Part shown: positions 35,078 to 43,216 of the stretch, one piece after another
Layout: each line of letters begins with the position of its first letter
Position numbering within the stretch: the stretch's first letter is position 1
Assembly (NCBI RefSeq): GCF_900119315.1
Contig: NZ_LT827010.1
Span: 7,000,001 to 7,064,000 of the forward strand
Source: Actinoplanes sp. SE50/110
GTDB taxonomy: Bacteria; Actinomycetota; Actinomycetes; Mycobacteriales; Micromonosporaceae
Reading direction: 5' to 3'
Length of the DNA stretch: 64,000 nucleotides
Program-made: the position numbers and the translations under genes
Notes under the pieces: generated by a model
Told to the model about the DNA's origin: nothing
The model's database searches: none
Seen by the model: only the letters and a program-made list of their open reading frames with translations

Positions 35078-35929
35078 CTATCCCTTGACCGCGCCCGCGC
35101 TGAGTCCCTCGACGATGTAGCGCTGCAGATACATGAAGACGCCGACCGTCGGGATGGCGGTGAGCAGGGTGCCGGCGCAGAACATGCCGAAGTTGGTGTT
35201 CCGGTCCGAGCCCTGGACCAGGCCGTACAGGCCGACCGCCAGGGTCTTCGAGGCGCCGTCCCGCAGGAACAGGTTGGCCAGCAGGAACTCGTTGATGGTG
35301 CCGATGAAGGCGAGCAGGCCGGCGACCGCGATGATCGGCGAGACCAGCGGCAGCAGGATCCGGAAGAAGATCCCGGTGTGCGAGGCACCGTCGACCGTGG
35401 CCGACTCGTCCAGCTCCTTCGGCACGGTGTCGAAGAAGCCCTTCATCAGCCAGGTGTTCACGCCCAGCGCGCCGCCCAGATAGAGCAGGATCATGCCCCA
35501 CCAGGTGTTGAAGCCGATTTCGGGCCACAGGTCGGTGATCGTCGAGAAGATCAGGAACAGCGCCACCACGGCCAGGAACTGCGGGAACATCTGGATCAAC
35601 AGCAGGAACAGCAGGCCGGTACGACGGCCGGAGAAGCGTCGCCGGCTGAACGCGAACGCCGCGAGCGCGGACAGGAAGATCGAGCTCGCGCTGGCCAGCC
35701 CGGCGATCATCACCGAGTTGAGGAACCAGTGCGGGAAGTTCGTGTCGGTGAACAGCCGGGAGAAGTTGTCCAGCGACGCCCCGCTCGGGATCAGCGTGCT
35801 CGACGACAGTGTGCCCAGCGGGTTCAGCGCCGCGGAGAGCACGAACAGGATCGGCCCGAGCGAGAAGACCACCGCGAGGACGGCGACGAGGTGCCGCCAG
35901 CCGGTGTCCTTGAACCATTTCGCGGTCAT
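35078..35929 (-). CDS. malG: maltose/maltodextrin ABC transporter permease
   Basis: The start is ATG 35929 (MTAKWFKDTGWRHLVAV), overlapping malF by 4 bp. The 283-residue product has six spans and the EAA loop (PKELDESATVDGASHTGIFFRILLP, about residues 180-204) that contacts the ATPase. It pairs with malF to carry maltose and maltodextrins through the membrane. No ATPase gene is in the operon, so a shared ATPase such as MsiK elsewhere on the chromosome probably drives it; that is inference. Confidence 0.93.
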   Translation of the reverse strand: MTAKWFKDTGWRHLVAVLAVVFSLGPILFVLSAALNPLGTLSSSTLIPSGASLDNFSRLFTDTNFPHWFLNSVMIAGLASASSIFLSALAAFAFSRRRFSGRRTGLLFLLLIQMFPQFLAVVALFLIFSTITDLWPEIGFNTWWGMILLYLGGALGVNTWLMKGFFDTVPKELDESATVDGASHTGIFFRILLPLVSPIIAVAGLLAFIGTINEFLLANLFLRDGASKTLAVGLYGLVQGSDRNTNFGMFCAGTLLTAIPTVGVFMYLQRYIVEGLSAGAVKG

Positions 35930-37482
35930 GAGTACACCTCTTCCTGAGCCCGGGTGCGCCGGAAACTCACCGCGGAGACCACCGCCACGATCAGGAAGAT
36001 GAAGATCGAGATGGCCGCGGCGAAGCCGTACTGGGCGCCGGACCCACCGAAGGCCAGCCGGTACGTGTAGGTGATCAGCAGGTCGGTGGCGCCGCTGTTC
36101 GGATTGTCGGCCGGGAACGGGCCGCCCTCGGTGGTCAGGTAGATCGCGTTGAAGTTGTTGAAGTTGAACGCGAACGACGAGATCAGCAGCGGGGTCAGCG
36201 CGACCAGCAGCAACGGCAGCTTGATCGCCCGGAACGCCTGGAACGGGCCGGCGCCGTCCACCTTGGTGGCGTCGGTCAGCTCGGCCGGGATCGCCTGCAG
36301 CGCGCCGGTGGTCACCAGGAACATGTACGGGTAGCCGAGCCAGAGCTGGACCAGCAGCACCGCCAGCTGCGCGGTGATCGGCGTGCCGAGCCAGTCGACG
36401 TGGATCCCCAGCACGTTGTTGATCAGGCCGAAGTCGGTGTTGAACATGTCCCGCCAGACCAGCAGCATCGCGAACGACGGCATGGCGTACGGCAGCACCA
36501 TCAGGATCCGGTACAGCCCGCGGAAGCGCATCCGGGTCGACTGCAGCGCGATCGCGCAGAACATGCCGAGCAGGAAGGTGCCGCCGGTCGAGCCGATCGC
36601 GAACAGGAAGTCCCAGATCAGCGTGCCCACGAACGACGAGCGGATGGTGTCGTCGGTGAGCACCCGGGTGAAGTTGGCGAACCCGACGTTGACCTTCCAG
36701 CCCTGCGCCAGGCGTTCCCCGTCGGTCGCGACGAACGCGCCCTGACCGTCGTCGGCCTTCCACACCTTGCCGGTCGTCGTGTCCCTGATGCTGTCGGTCG
36801 CCGGATCAAAGGCGCGAACAGCCTTTCCTTCGTACGCCCGGGAGAGCCCCGCCGAGCGGATCGCGCCCGCCGCGGTCGGCACCGCGAAATCGGTGATCTC
36901 CCTGCTGCGCGCGCTGGCCTCACCGGCGTTGAGCACGGTGTACCCGGCCGGCACCCCGTCGACCGGCTTGAGCCCGCCGGCGTCGCCGAGCGAGACCTTG
37001 CCGGTCTTCGGGTCGGTGATCAGGAACGCCAGCTGGTCACCCTTGGCCAGGATCTTGAGCTGGTATTCGGTGGAGCCGGGCACCCGGGTCACCGAGGCGG
37101 TCTGGATCGCGGTGATCGCCTCAGCCTTGTTGCCCCGGTGGCCGTCACCGAAGTTGGTGAACGCCGTACCGGCCGTGTACAGCACCGGGAAGATCTGGAA
37201 GATGATCAGGAAGATGGTGCCCGGCACCAGGTACTTCGCCGGGATGTGCCGCGGCGACAGATACAGGTAGAGCAGCCCGGCGGTGGTCGCGGCCAGGATG
37301 CCCAGCCCGATCCAGTGCTCGCCGCCCGCCAGCGGGAAGGCGGCCCACACCGCGATTGCCACGACCAGGCCCAGCAGCACGATCTTGATGCTCTGGCTGC
37401 GCAGCGAACTGCTCTTTTCCACTTCGGCCTCGGGGGCGGGAAGGGCCCGCGTCGCGGCGGGCCCTTCGAGCTGCGTCGTCAT
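35926..37482 (-). CDS. malF: maltose/maltodextrin ABC transporter permease
   Basis: The 518-residue product has a hydrophobic N-terminal region with several spans, a long periplasm-side loop (about 130-260, typical of MalF), then the transporter core with the EAA loop (PAELTDATKVDGAGPFQAFRAIKLP). It overlaps malG by 4 bp and touches malE (shared base 37482), so the three are coupled. It forms the channel with MalG for maltose and maltodextrins. Confidence 0.93.
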   Translation of the reverse strand: MTTQLEGPAATRALPAPEAEVEKSSSLRSQSIKIVLLGLVVAIAVWAAFPLAGGEHWIGLGILAATTAGLLYLYLSPRHIPAKYLVPGTIFLIIFQIFPVLYTAGTAFTNFGDGHRGNKAEAITAIQTASVTRVPGSTEYQLKILAKGDQLAFLITDPKTGKVSLGDAGGLKPVDGVPAGYTVLNAGEASARSREITDFAVPTAAGAIRSAGLSRAYEGKAVRAFDPATDSIRDTTTGKVWKADDGQGAFVATDGERLAQGWKVNVGFANFTRVLTDDTIRSSFVGTLIWDFLFAIGSTGGTFLLGMFCAIALQSTRMRFRGLYRILMVLPYAMPSFAMLLVWRDMFNTDFGLINNVLGIHVDWLGTPITAQLAVLLVQLWLGYPYMFLVTTGALQAIPAELTDATKVDGAGPFQAFRAIKLPLLLVALTPLLISSFAFNFNNFNAIYLTTEGGPFPADNPNSGATDLLITYTYRLAFGGSGAQYGFAAAISIFIFLIVAVVSAVSFRRTRAQEEVYS

Positions 37483-38735
37483 TACTTGGTGATCGCGGCC
37501 GAGATGGTCTTGGCAGCGGCGTCGACCGTCGACTTGGCGTCGGCGCCACCGATGACGGCGGCCTCGGCCTTGCCGAACGGCTCCCAGATGGCGGCCATCT
37601 CGGGGATCGCCGGCAGCGGAATGGCGTTCTTACCGGCCTCGGCCCACTTGGCCACGTCCGGGTCGTTCGCCTTGACCTGGTCCAGGGCGCTGGTCAGCGC
37701 CGGCGGACGCGGGTCGGCCTGGTAGAGCGCGACGGCCAGCTCCGGGGTGGTCACGTAGTTGGTGACGAACTCCTGGGCCAGCGCCTTGTTCTTGCCCTTC
37801 GCCGCGACGTAGAAGGTCTGCACACCCAGGAACGGGGTGGCGTCCTTGCCGCCCTTGAACGGCGGAACCGCGGTGATGTCGTAGTTGATGCCGGCCTTCT
37901 TGGCGTCCGCGGTCGCCCACGGGCCGGAGACCAGGAAGGCGCACTTCTTGCCGGTGAAGGTGGCGACCGAGTTGTCCGGGCTGATCGAGCGCTTCAGGGC
38001 GCCGTCACCCTTCTCGCCCAAGGCGCGCAGCTTCTCGAACGCGGCGACCGAGCCGGGCTTGCCGACGCCCAGGTCCTTCGGGTCCAGGTCGCCGTTGCCG
38101 GCGGCGCCGAACAGGTAGCCACCGGCCGAGGCGTACAGCGGGTAGGCGTGGTACGCGTCGCCGGTCGGGCCGGACTGCAGGCAGAGCACCTCCGACGCCT
38201 TCTTCTCGGCGACCAGCTTCTTGCCCTGCGCGACCACGTCCTCGATGGTGGCCGGCGCGGTCGGCGCGAGGTCGGTGTTGCGGATCAGGCCGATGTTCTC
38301 GGTCGCGTACGGCACGCCGTAGGTCTGGCTGTTGAACGTGACCGCCTTGAGCGCGCCCGGCTGCAGGCCACTCTTCTGCGCGTCGGACAGCTGCACCGGG
38401 TCGATGGCGCCGTTCTGCACCAGGTTGCCGATCCAGTCGTGCGCGCCGACCATCACGTCCGGGCCGCTGCCCTGCTGCGAGGCGGTGAGGAAGGTGGTCT
38501 GCTGGTCCTTCGAGATCGCCTGGATCTTGACGGTGACGCCGTTCTCCTGGCCGAACTTGTCGGCGAACGGCTTGAGCGCGGCGGAGCGCTTGTCGTCGGC
38601 CCAGATGATCAGCTCGCCGGTGGCGGCGCTGGCCTTGGGGCCGGCCGAGGTGCTGGTCTTCTTGTCGCCACAGGCGGCGGCGCCGACCAGGCAGAGCATG
38701 CTCGCCGCGATGACGCCGGCGGTGCGGATGCGCAT
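37482..38735 (-). CDS. malE: maltose/maltodextrin-binding lipoprotein
   Basis: The 417-residue product has a lipoprotein signal (MRIRTAGVIAASMLCLVGAAAC; cysteine at residue 22, with alanines at -1 to -3, which is a slightly unusual lipobox) and a solute-binding domain (GELIIWADDKRSAALKPF, AISKDQQTTFL, AKGKNKALAQEFV). It catches maltose and maltodextrins outside the membrane for malF/malG. As first gene of the operon it faces malR divergently, and the MalR-type repeats 38848-38880 lie 113-145 bp upstream of its start. Confidence 0.93.
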   Translation of the reverse strand: MRIRTAGVIAASMLCLVGAAACGDKKTSTSAGPKASAATGELIIWADDKRSAALKPFADKFGQENGVTVKIQAISKDQQTTFLTASQQGSGPDVMVGAHDWIGNLVQNGAIDPVQLSDAQKSGLQPGALKAVTFNSQTYGVPYATENIGLIRNTDLAPTAPATIEDVVAQGKKLVAEKKASEVLCLQSGPTGDAYHAYPLYASAGGYLFGAAGNGDLDPKDLGVGKPGSVAAFEKLRALGEKGDGALKRSISPDNSVATFTGKKCAFLVSGPWATADAKKAGINYDITAVPPFKGGKDATPFLGVQTFYVAAKGKNKALAQEFVTNYVTTPELAVALYQADPRPPALTSALDQVKANDPDVAKWAEAGKNAIPLPAIPEMAAIWEPFGKAEAAVIGGADAKSTVDAAAKTISAAITK

Positions 38736-38847
38736 GAAAATACTCCCGTCAGATACGGATTAGCGCGTTAAAAGGGGTGTCTTGGGCCCGGACATAGCTC
38801 GGCGCCCACAAGATCGGTAAGGTGTCGTCCTTGTTGCCGGGACGTTA

Positions 38848-38880
38848 GCAAGCTCTTGCAGTCAATGGAAGGGCTTGCAG
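38848..38880. promoter_or_regulatory. MalR-type operator repeats
   Basis: CTTGCAG occurs twice in direct repeat (38855-38861 and 38874-38880, 19 bp apart), and the first is also part of the palindrome GCAAG-CT-CTTGC (38848-38859). CTTGCAG-type repeats are the known signature of maltose-regulator operators in Streptomyces. They lie in the gap between malE and malR. Confidence 0.65.
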
Positions 38881-38918
38881 GCTGATGGCCGGTAACGGCT
38901 CGGCACTACAGTGACAAC

Positions 38919-39968
38919 ATGCGTGCACGGATGGCGGACATCGCCCGTCAAGCCCAGGTCAGCGAGGCGACGGTCTCTCGCGTCATCAACGACCGCCCGG
39001 GCGTCTCCCCGGAAACCCGGCAGGCGGTTCTCACCGCCCTCGACGTGCTCGGCTACGAGCGCCCCGAGCGGCTGCGCAAACGCAGCGCCGGCCTGGTCGG
39101 CCTGGTCGTGCCCGAGCTGGACAACCCGATCTTCCCGGCGTTCGCCCAGGTCATCGAGTCCACGCTGGCCCAGAGCGGATACACGCCGGTGCTCTGCACC
39201 CAGTCCCCCGGCGGGGTCACCGAGGACGAGTACGTGGAGATGCTGCTCGACCGGCAGGTCTCCGGCATCGTGTTCGTCTCCGGCCTGCACGCCGACACCA
39301 CCATGGACGTCGAGCGCTATCACCGCCTGCTCGCCCGCCCGCTGCCGATCGTGCTGGTCAACGGGCACACCGACGGCATCGACGCGCCGTTCGTGTCGTG
39401 CGACGAGCAGCTCGCCGGCGACCTGGCGGTGGGTCACCTGGCCTCGCTCGGCCACCGCCGGATCGGGATGATCTCCGGTCCCCACCGGTTCAGTCCGGTG
39501 CAGCGCAAACTCGACGGCTACCGGGCCGCCATGCAGCGTGAGCTCGGTGTCCCGGCGGCCGACGCCGACGACCTGGTCGAGCTCACCCTGTTCGGTGTCG
39601 AGGGTGGCGAGGTGGCCGCGGAGCGACTGCTCAACAAGGGTGCGACCGGCATCATCTGCGGCTCCGACATGATGGCGCTGGGCGCGATCCGGGCGGCTCG
39701 CCGGCGCGGCATGCGGGTCCCGCACGACGTGTCGGTGATCGGTTTCGACGACTCGCCGCTGATGGCCTTCACCGACCCGCCGCTGACCACCCTGCGCCAG
39801 CCGGTCGCGGCGATGGCGGTGGCCGCCGTCCGGTCCCTCGTGTACGACATCAACGGCCATGGCTCGCCCAGGTCAGAGTACCTTTTCCGGCCCGAGCTGG
39901 TGGTCCGCAGCTCGACCGCGATGGCGCCGGCACACCGCGCTCTGACCGCCGACGCCTCGGCTGCCTGA
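38919..39968 (+). CDS. malR: LacI-family maltose regulator
   Basis: The 349-residue product has the LacI helix-turn-helix at residues 5-30 (MADIARQAQVSEATVSRVINDRPGVSPETRQ) and a periplasmic-binding-type effector domain (GIVFVSGLHADTT, GSDMMALGAIRAA, VIGFDDSPLMAF). Translation could start at ATG 38919 or at 38931 (MADIARQ), the more usual LacI opening. It is divergent from malE over about 180 bp with CTTGCAG repeats between, so it most likely represses malEFG and the pullulanase in the absence of maltodextrins. Confidence 0.92.
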   Translation: MRARMADIARQAQVSEATVSRVINDRPGVSPETRQAVLTALDVLGYERPERLRKRSAGLVGLVVPELDNPIFPAFAQVIESTLAQSGYTPVLCTQSPGGVTEDEYVEMLLDRQVSGIVFVSGLHADTTMDVERYHRLLARPLPIVLVNGHTDGIDAPFVSCDEQLAGDLAVGHLASLGHRRIGMISGPHRFSPVQRKLDGYRAAMQRELGVPAADADDLVELTLFGVEGGEVAAERLLNKGATGIICGSDMMALGAIRAARRRGMRVPHDVSVIGFDDSPLMAFTDPPLTTLRQPVAAMAVAAVRSLVYDINGHGSPRSEYLFRPELVVRSSTAMAPAHRALTADASAA

Positions 39969-40537
39969 CCCGCACCGCCCGGGAAACTTGCTGCAACTTC
40001 TTGCGCAATCCGTCAGACAGGGGCGCGGTAGCGAGCGAGAGAGCGTGTTCTCGGCCTCTTTTGAGCGGCCGACGTCCACGCAGGTGGCATGGCCGGCGCT
40101 GCAAGAGGCGGCGATTTCCCTGCCGTCCGCGAGCATCCCTGGCAAGAATCCGCGCGCGAAGCGGCCCATCCGGCGCTGCGCGTGCGGGTGCGGTCACTGA
40201 GCGCTGAGAAAGTCGCTGCTAGATCCGGTCATGCCGAGAAAGTGATAGAAATCACAAATTTTTCTGAACCGGTTAATCGCCCGCGCGGTTGCTCTGTTCG
40301 CTTTCACGACTTATCGGGCAGGCTCTGCTCGGTTCTTGCAGCGGTTGGTGGCGGAACCGGTTCAGTTTGCTGAGGAGCCGCCAAACGGGGGCGGCAAGGG
40401 CCGACACCACGCGGCGGGGCGCTGCTGCATCGGGTGGCACGGCGCGGCGGGACGCTGCTGAGCGGGGCTGAGCACGGTGGCACCACGCGACGGGGCGGGG
40501 CGTGGTGCCACCGTGCTCATGACGTACGAAATAAGGG
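39969..40537. promoter_or_regulatory. 570-bp gene-free region packed with sugar-operator-like motifs
   Basis: It lies between the convergent malR and dapE stops and holds no convincing gene. Motifs present are TTGC-T-GCAA (39988-39996), TTGCGCAA (40001-40008), CTTGCAG (40335-40341), GAACCGGTT (40266-40274) and GAACCGGTTC (40354-40363). The last two have the same core as the palindrome before the GH3 gene at 63869. A small hairpin GTGAT-AGAA-ATCAC (40242-40255) and a perfect 20-bp stem (40469-40519) follow. Sites of this kind normally sit before a starch or sugar gene, yet none starts here. Confidence 0.5.
40469..40519. terminator. long perfect hairpin between malR and dapE
   Basis: Arms 40469-40488 and 40500-40519 (TGAGCACGGTGGCACCACGC and its exact complement) are 20 bp and perfect, around an 11-base loop. 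It is 18 bp from the dapE stop and is the likely terminator for that gene, perhaps for both directions. Confidence 0.65.
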
Positions 40538-41599
40538 TTAGGCGGTCAGCCAGGTTTTCAGGTTCTCGAGGGCGGTGTGGATCTCGGGAATCGGGACGAA
40601 CTCGGTGTCGGTGTGGGCCTGCAGCGGATCTCCGGGGCCGTAATTGATCGCCGGGATGCCGAGGGCGGCGAACCGGGAGACGTCGGTCCAGCCGAGTTTG
40701 GCCTGCGGTTCGCGGCCGACTAGGTCGACGAACTCCTTGGCGGCCGGCTGGTCGAGGCCGGGGCGGGCACCGGGTGCGCGGTCGGTGACCTCCAGGTCGA
40801 AGCCGGCGAAGACCTCGCGGAGGTGGGTCTCGGCGGCGTCGGGGTCGCGGTCCGGGGCGAAGCGGTAGTTCACGAAGATGGTGCACAGGTCGGGGATGAC
40901 GTTGCCGGCGATGCCGCCCTCGATCTTGACCGCGTTCAGGCCCTCCCGATACTGCAGACCGTCGACGATCGGCTGCCGCGGCTCGTAGGCTCGCAGGATG
41001 TCGAGCACGGCGCCGGCACTGTGGATGGCGTTGCTGCCCCGCCAGGAGCGGGCGGCGTGCGCGGCGACGCCCGGGACGGCGATCCTCACCCGCATGGTGC
41101 CCTGGCAGCCGCCCTCGACCGTGCCGTCGCTGGGCTCGCCGAGGATGGCGAAGTCGCCGGCCAGCCACTCCGGATGGTGGCGGACCAGCCGGCCGAGACC
41201 GTTCAGCCGGGCGGCGACCTCCTCGTGATCGTAGAACACATAGGTGACGTCGTAGCGCGGCGCGGTCAGGGTCGCGGCGAGGTGCAGCATGACGGCGACG
41301 CCGGCCTTCATGTCCACGGTGCCGCGACCGCGCAGCACGTCACCGTCCTCGACGACGGGCAGATTGCCGGCGATCGGCACGGTGTCGAGGTGACCGGCGA
41401 GCACGACCCGGGTGGGGCGGCCGGTGCTCGTCCGGGCCACCACCGCGTCACCGTCGCGCAGCACCTCCAGGTGGGCATACGCGCGCAGGGCGCTCTCGAC
41501 GGCGTCGGCGAGCCGCTTCTCGTCGCCGCTGACCGAGGGGATGTCGCAGACCACCCGGGTGAGGGCGACCACGTCGCCGGTGAGATCAAGATCAGCCAT
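40538..41599 (-). CDS. dapE: succinyl-diaminopimelate desuccinylase
   Basis: The 353-residue cytosolic protein is an M20-family metallopeptidase of the actinobacterial DapE group, with zinc-ligand segments VVLAGHLDTVP, RGTVDMKAG and FYDHEEVAARLNG, the later FAILGEPSDG, and the C-terminal HTDTEFVP. DapE removes succinate from N-succinyl-LL-diaminopimelate in lysine and cell-wall DAP synthesis. It is divergent from argH; no dapD is nearby. ArgE-like deacetylases share the fold, but the DapE-type GG-C-Q-G-T-M-R pattern supports this call. Confidence 0.88.
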   Translation of the reverse strand: MADLDLTGDVVALTRVVCDIPSVSGDEKRLADAVESALRAYAHLEVLRDGDAVVARTSTGRPTRVVLAGHLDTVPIAGNLPVVEDGDVLRGRGTVDMKAGVAVMLHLAATLTAPRYDVTYVFYDHEEVAARLNGLGRLVRHHPEWLAGDFAILGEPSDGTVEGGCQGTMRVRIAVPGVAAHAARSWRGSNAIHSAGAVLDILRAYEPRQPIVDGLQYREGLNAVKIEGGIAGNVIPDLCTIFVNYRFAPDRDPDAAETHLREVFAGFDLEVTDRAPGARPGLDQPAAKEFVDLVGREPQAKLGWTDVSRFAALGIPAINYGPGDPLQAHTDTEFVPIPEIHTALENLKTWLTA

Positions 41600-41601
41600 G
41601 A

Positions 41602-41637
41602 TGCAACTTTATCAGATCTCAGGTATTATTATGCAGG
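41602..41637. promoter_or_regulatory. possible ARG-box-like sites before argH
   Basis: TGATGCAACTTTATCA (about 41599-41614) and TATTATTATGCA (about 41624-41635) are AT-rich words with half-sites resembling ArgR targets. They lie in the shared dapE/argH upstream region. The match is partial. Confidence 0.3.
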
Positions 41638-41679
41638 CGTTAAAGTCAGCGGTAAGTCCCGAACGATCAAGGAGTGGGT

Positions 41680-43110
41680 GTGCCGGAGAGTGACGAGCCG
41701 ACCCGGCTCTGGGGTGCCCGGTTCGCCGGCGGCCCGGCCGAGGCCCTGGCCAGGTTGAGCGTCAGCGTCCAGTTCGACTGGCGTCTCGCGCCGTACGACC
41801 TGCTCGCCTCCCGGGCCCACGCCCGCGTGCTGGCCAACGCCGGCCTGCTCGACGCCGAGGAGCTCGGCCGGATGCTGGCCGCCCTCGACGACCTGGAGCA
41901 GGCCTGCACCACCGGCGAGTTCCGCCCCACGATCGAGGACGAGGACGTGCACACCGCGCTGGAGCGCGGCCTGCTGGAGCGCCTCGGCGCGCTCGGCGGC
42001 AAGCTGCGCGCCGGTCGCTCCCGCAACGACCAGGTGGCCACCGACCTGCGGCTCTACCTACGCGATCACGCCCGCGGGGTGGCCGTCGCGCTGATCGAGC
42101 TGGCCGACGCGCTCACCGAGCAGGCGGCCCGCAACGTCGGCACCCCGGCCCCCGGGATGACCCACGTGCAGCACGCCCAGCCGGTCAGCTTCGGGCACTG
42201 GCTGCTCGCCCACGTGCAACCGCTGCTGCGCGACCTGGACCGGCTGCGCGACTGGGACGTGCGCACCGCGATCAGTCCGCTGGGCTCCGGCGCGCTGGCC
42301 GGCTCGTCACTGCCGCTCGACCCGGCCGCGGTCGCCAAGGAGCTGGGTTTCGCCGCCCCCGCGCCGAACTCGATGGACGCCGTCGCCGACCGGGACTTCG
42401 TCGCCGAGTTCCTGTTCATCACCGCGCTGATCGGCGTGCACCTGTCCCGGCTGGGCGAGGAGGTGGTCCTCTGGACCTCCACCGAGTTCGGGTGGGTCGA
42501 GCTGGACGACGCGTTCGCCACCGGCTCCTCGATCATGCCGCAGAAGAAGAACGCGGACATCGCCGAGCTGGCCCGGGGCAAGAGCGGCCGGCTGACCGGC
42601 GGCCTGGTCGCGGTGCTGACCATGCTCAAGGGCCTGCCGCTCACCTACGACCGGGACATGCAGGAGGACAAGGAGCCGGCCTTCGACGCGGTCGACACCC
42701 TGGAGCTGCTGCTCCCCGCCCTGGCCGGGATGATCTCCACGATGACCGTCCGGGTGGACCGGCTCGCGGCCGCCGCCCCGGTCGGCTTCTCGCTGGCCAC
42801 CGAGGTGGCTGACTGGCTGGTCCGGCGTGGCGTGCCGTTCCGCGACGCGCACGAGATCACCGGCAAGCTGGTGGCGCTCTGCTCGGCCCGGGAGTGCGAG
42901 CTGGAGGACCTGACCGACGACGATCTGAAGACGGTGAGCGAGCACCTCGACCCGTCGGTGCGCGAGGTCCTGTCGGTGTCCTCGGCCCTGGCCGCCCGCA
43001 CCACGCCCGGCTCGACCGGACCGGGCCCGGTGCGCGACCAACTCGCCACGGTGCAACACAAACTGGACACCTGGCGGCAGTGGGCGGTGGAGAAGGCCGT
43101 CCCGCGCTGA
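41680..43110 (+). CDS. argH: argininosuccinate lyase
   Basis: The start is GTG 41680, because AAGGAG lies 5 bp upstream; GTG 41674 overlaps that site. The 476-residue product has the fumarase/lyase signatures LRAGRSRNDQVATDLRLY, TPAPGMTHVQHAQPVSF and the catalytic loop TGSSIMPQKKNADIAEL. It splits argininosuccinate to arginine and fumarate, the last step of arginine synthesis. In most actinomycetes it ends the argCJBDFRGH run; here it lies about 5 kb before argC with five unrelated genes between. A T-tailed hairpin follows. Confidence 0.95.
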   Translation: MPESDEPTRLWGARFAGGPAEALARLSVSVQFDWRLAPYDLLASRAHARVLANAGLLDAEELGRMLAALDDLEQACTTGEFRPTIEDEDVHTALERGLLERLGALGGKLRAGRSRNDQVATDLRLYLRDHARGVAVALIELADALTEQAARNVGTPAPGMTHVQHAQPVSFGHWLLAHVQPLLRDLDRLRDWDVRTAISPLGSGALAGSSLPLDPAAVAKELGFAAPAPNSMDAVADRDFVAEFLFITALIGVHLSRLGEEVVLWTSTEFGWVELDDAFATGSSIMPQKKNADIAELARGKSGRLTGGLVAVLTMLKGLPLTYDRDMQEDKEPAFDAVDTLELLLPALAGMISTMTVRVDRLAAAAPVGFSLATEVADWLVRRGVPFRDAHEITGKLVALCSARECELEDLTDDDLKTVSEHLDPSVREVLSVSSALAARTTPGSTGPGPVRDQLATVQHKLDTWRQWAVEKAVPR

Positions 43111-43112
43111 TC

Positions 43113-43131
43113 CCCCGCGACGGCGGGGTTT
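43113..43131 (+). terminator. hairpin with T-run after argH
   Basis: CCCCGC-GACG-GCGGGG followed by TTT, directly after the argH stop. A classic intrinsic terminator by actinomycete standards. Confidence 0.7.
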
Positions 43132-43216
43132 CTCCGGGAACCCCGCCCTCGGCGGTGCCGGCTTGCGTTACGCTCCACAACGATTTCCATCGATCCGTCT
43201 CTGTGGGGGCGCTCCC

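Noticed and set aside
35930..36763. A long reading of malG extending into malF
   Set aside because: The extra part lies antisense-like over malF in a different frame and has no homology; ATG 35929 gives a normal MalG.
40001..40373. Several short frames in the region after malR
   Set aside because: They use different frames over the same DNA, are rich in Arg/Ser, and none has a ribosome binding site or known domain.
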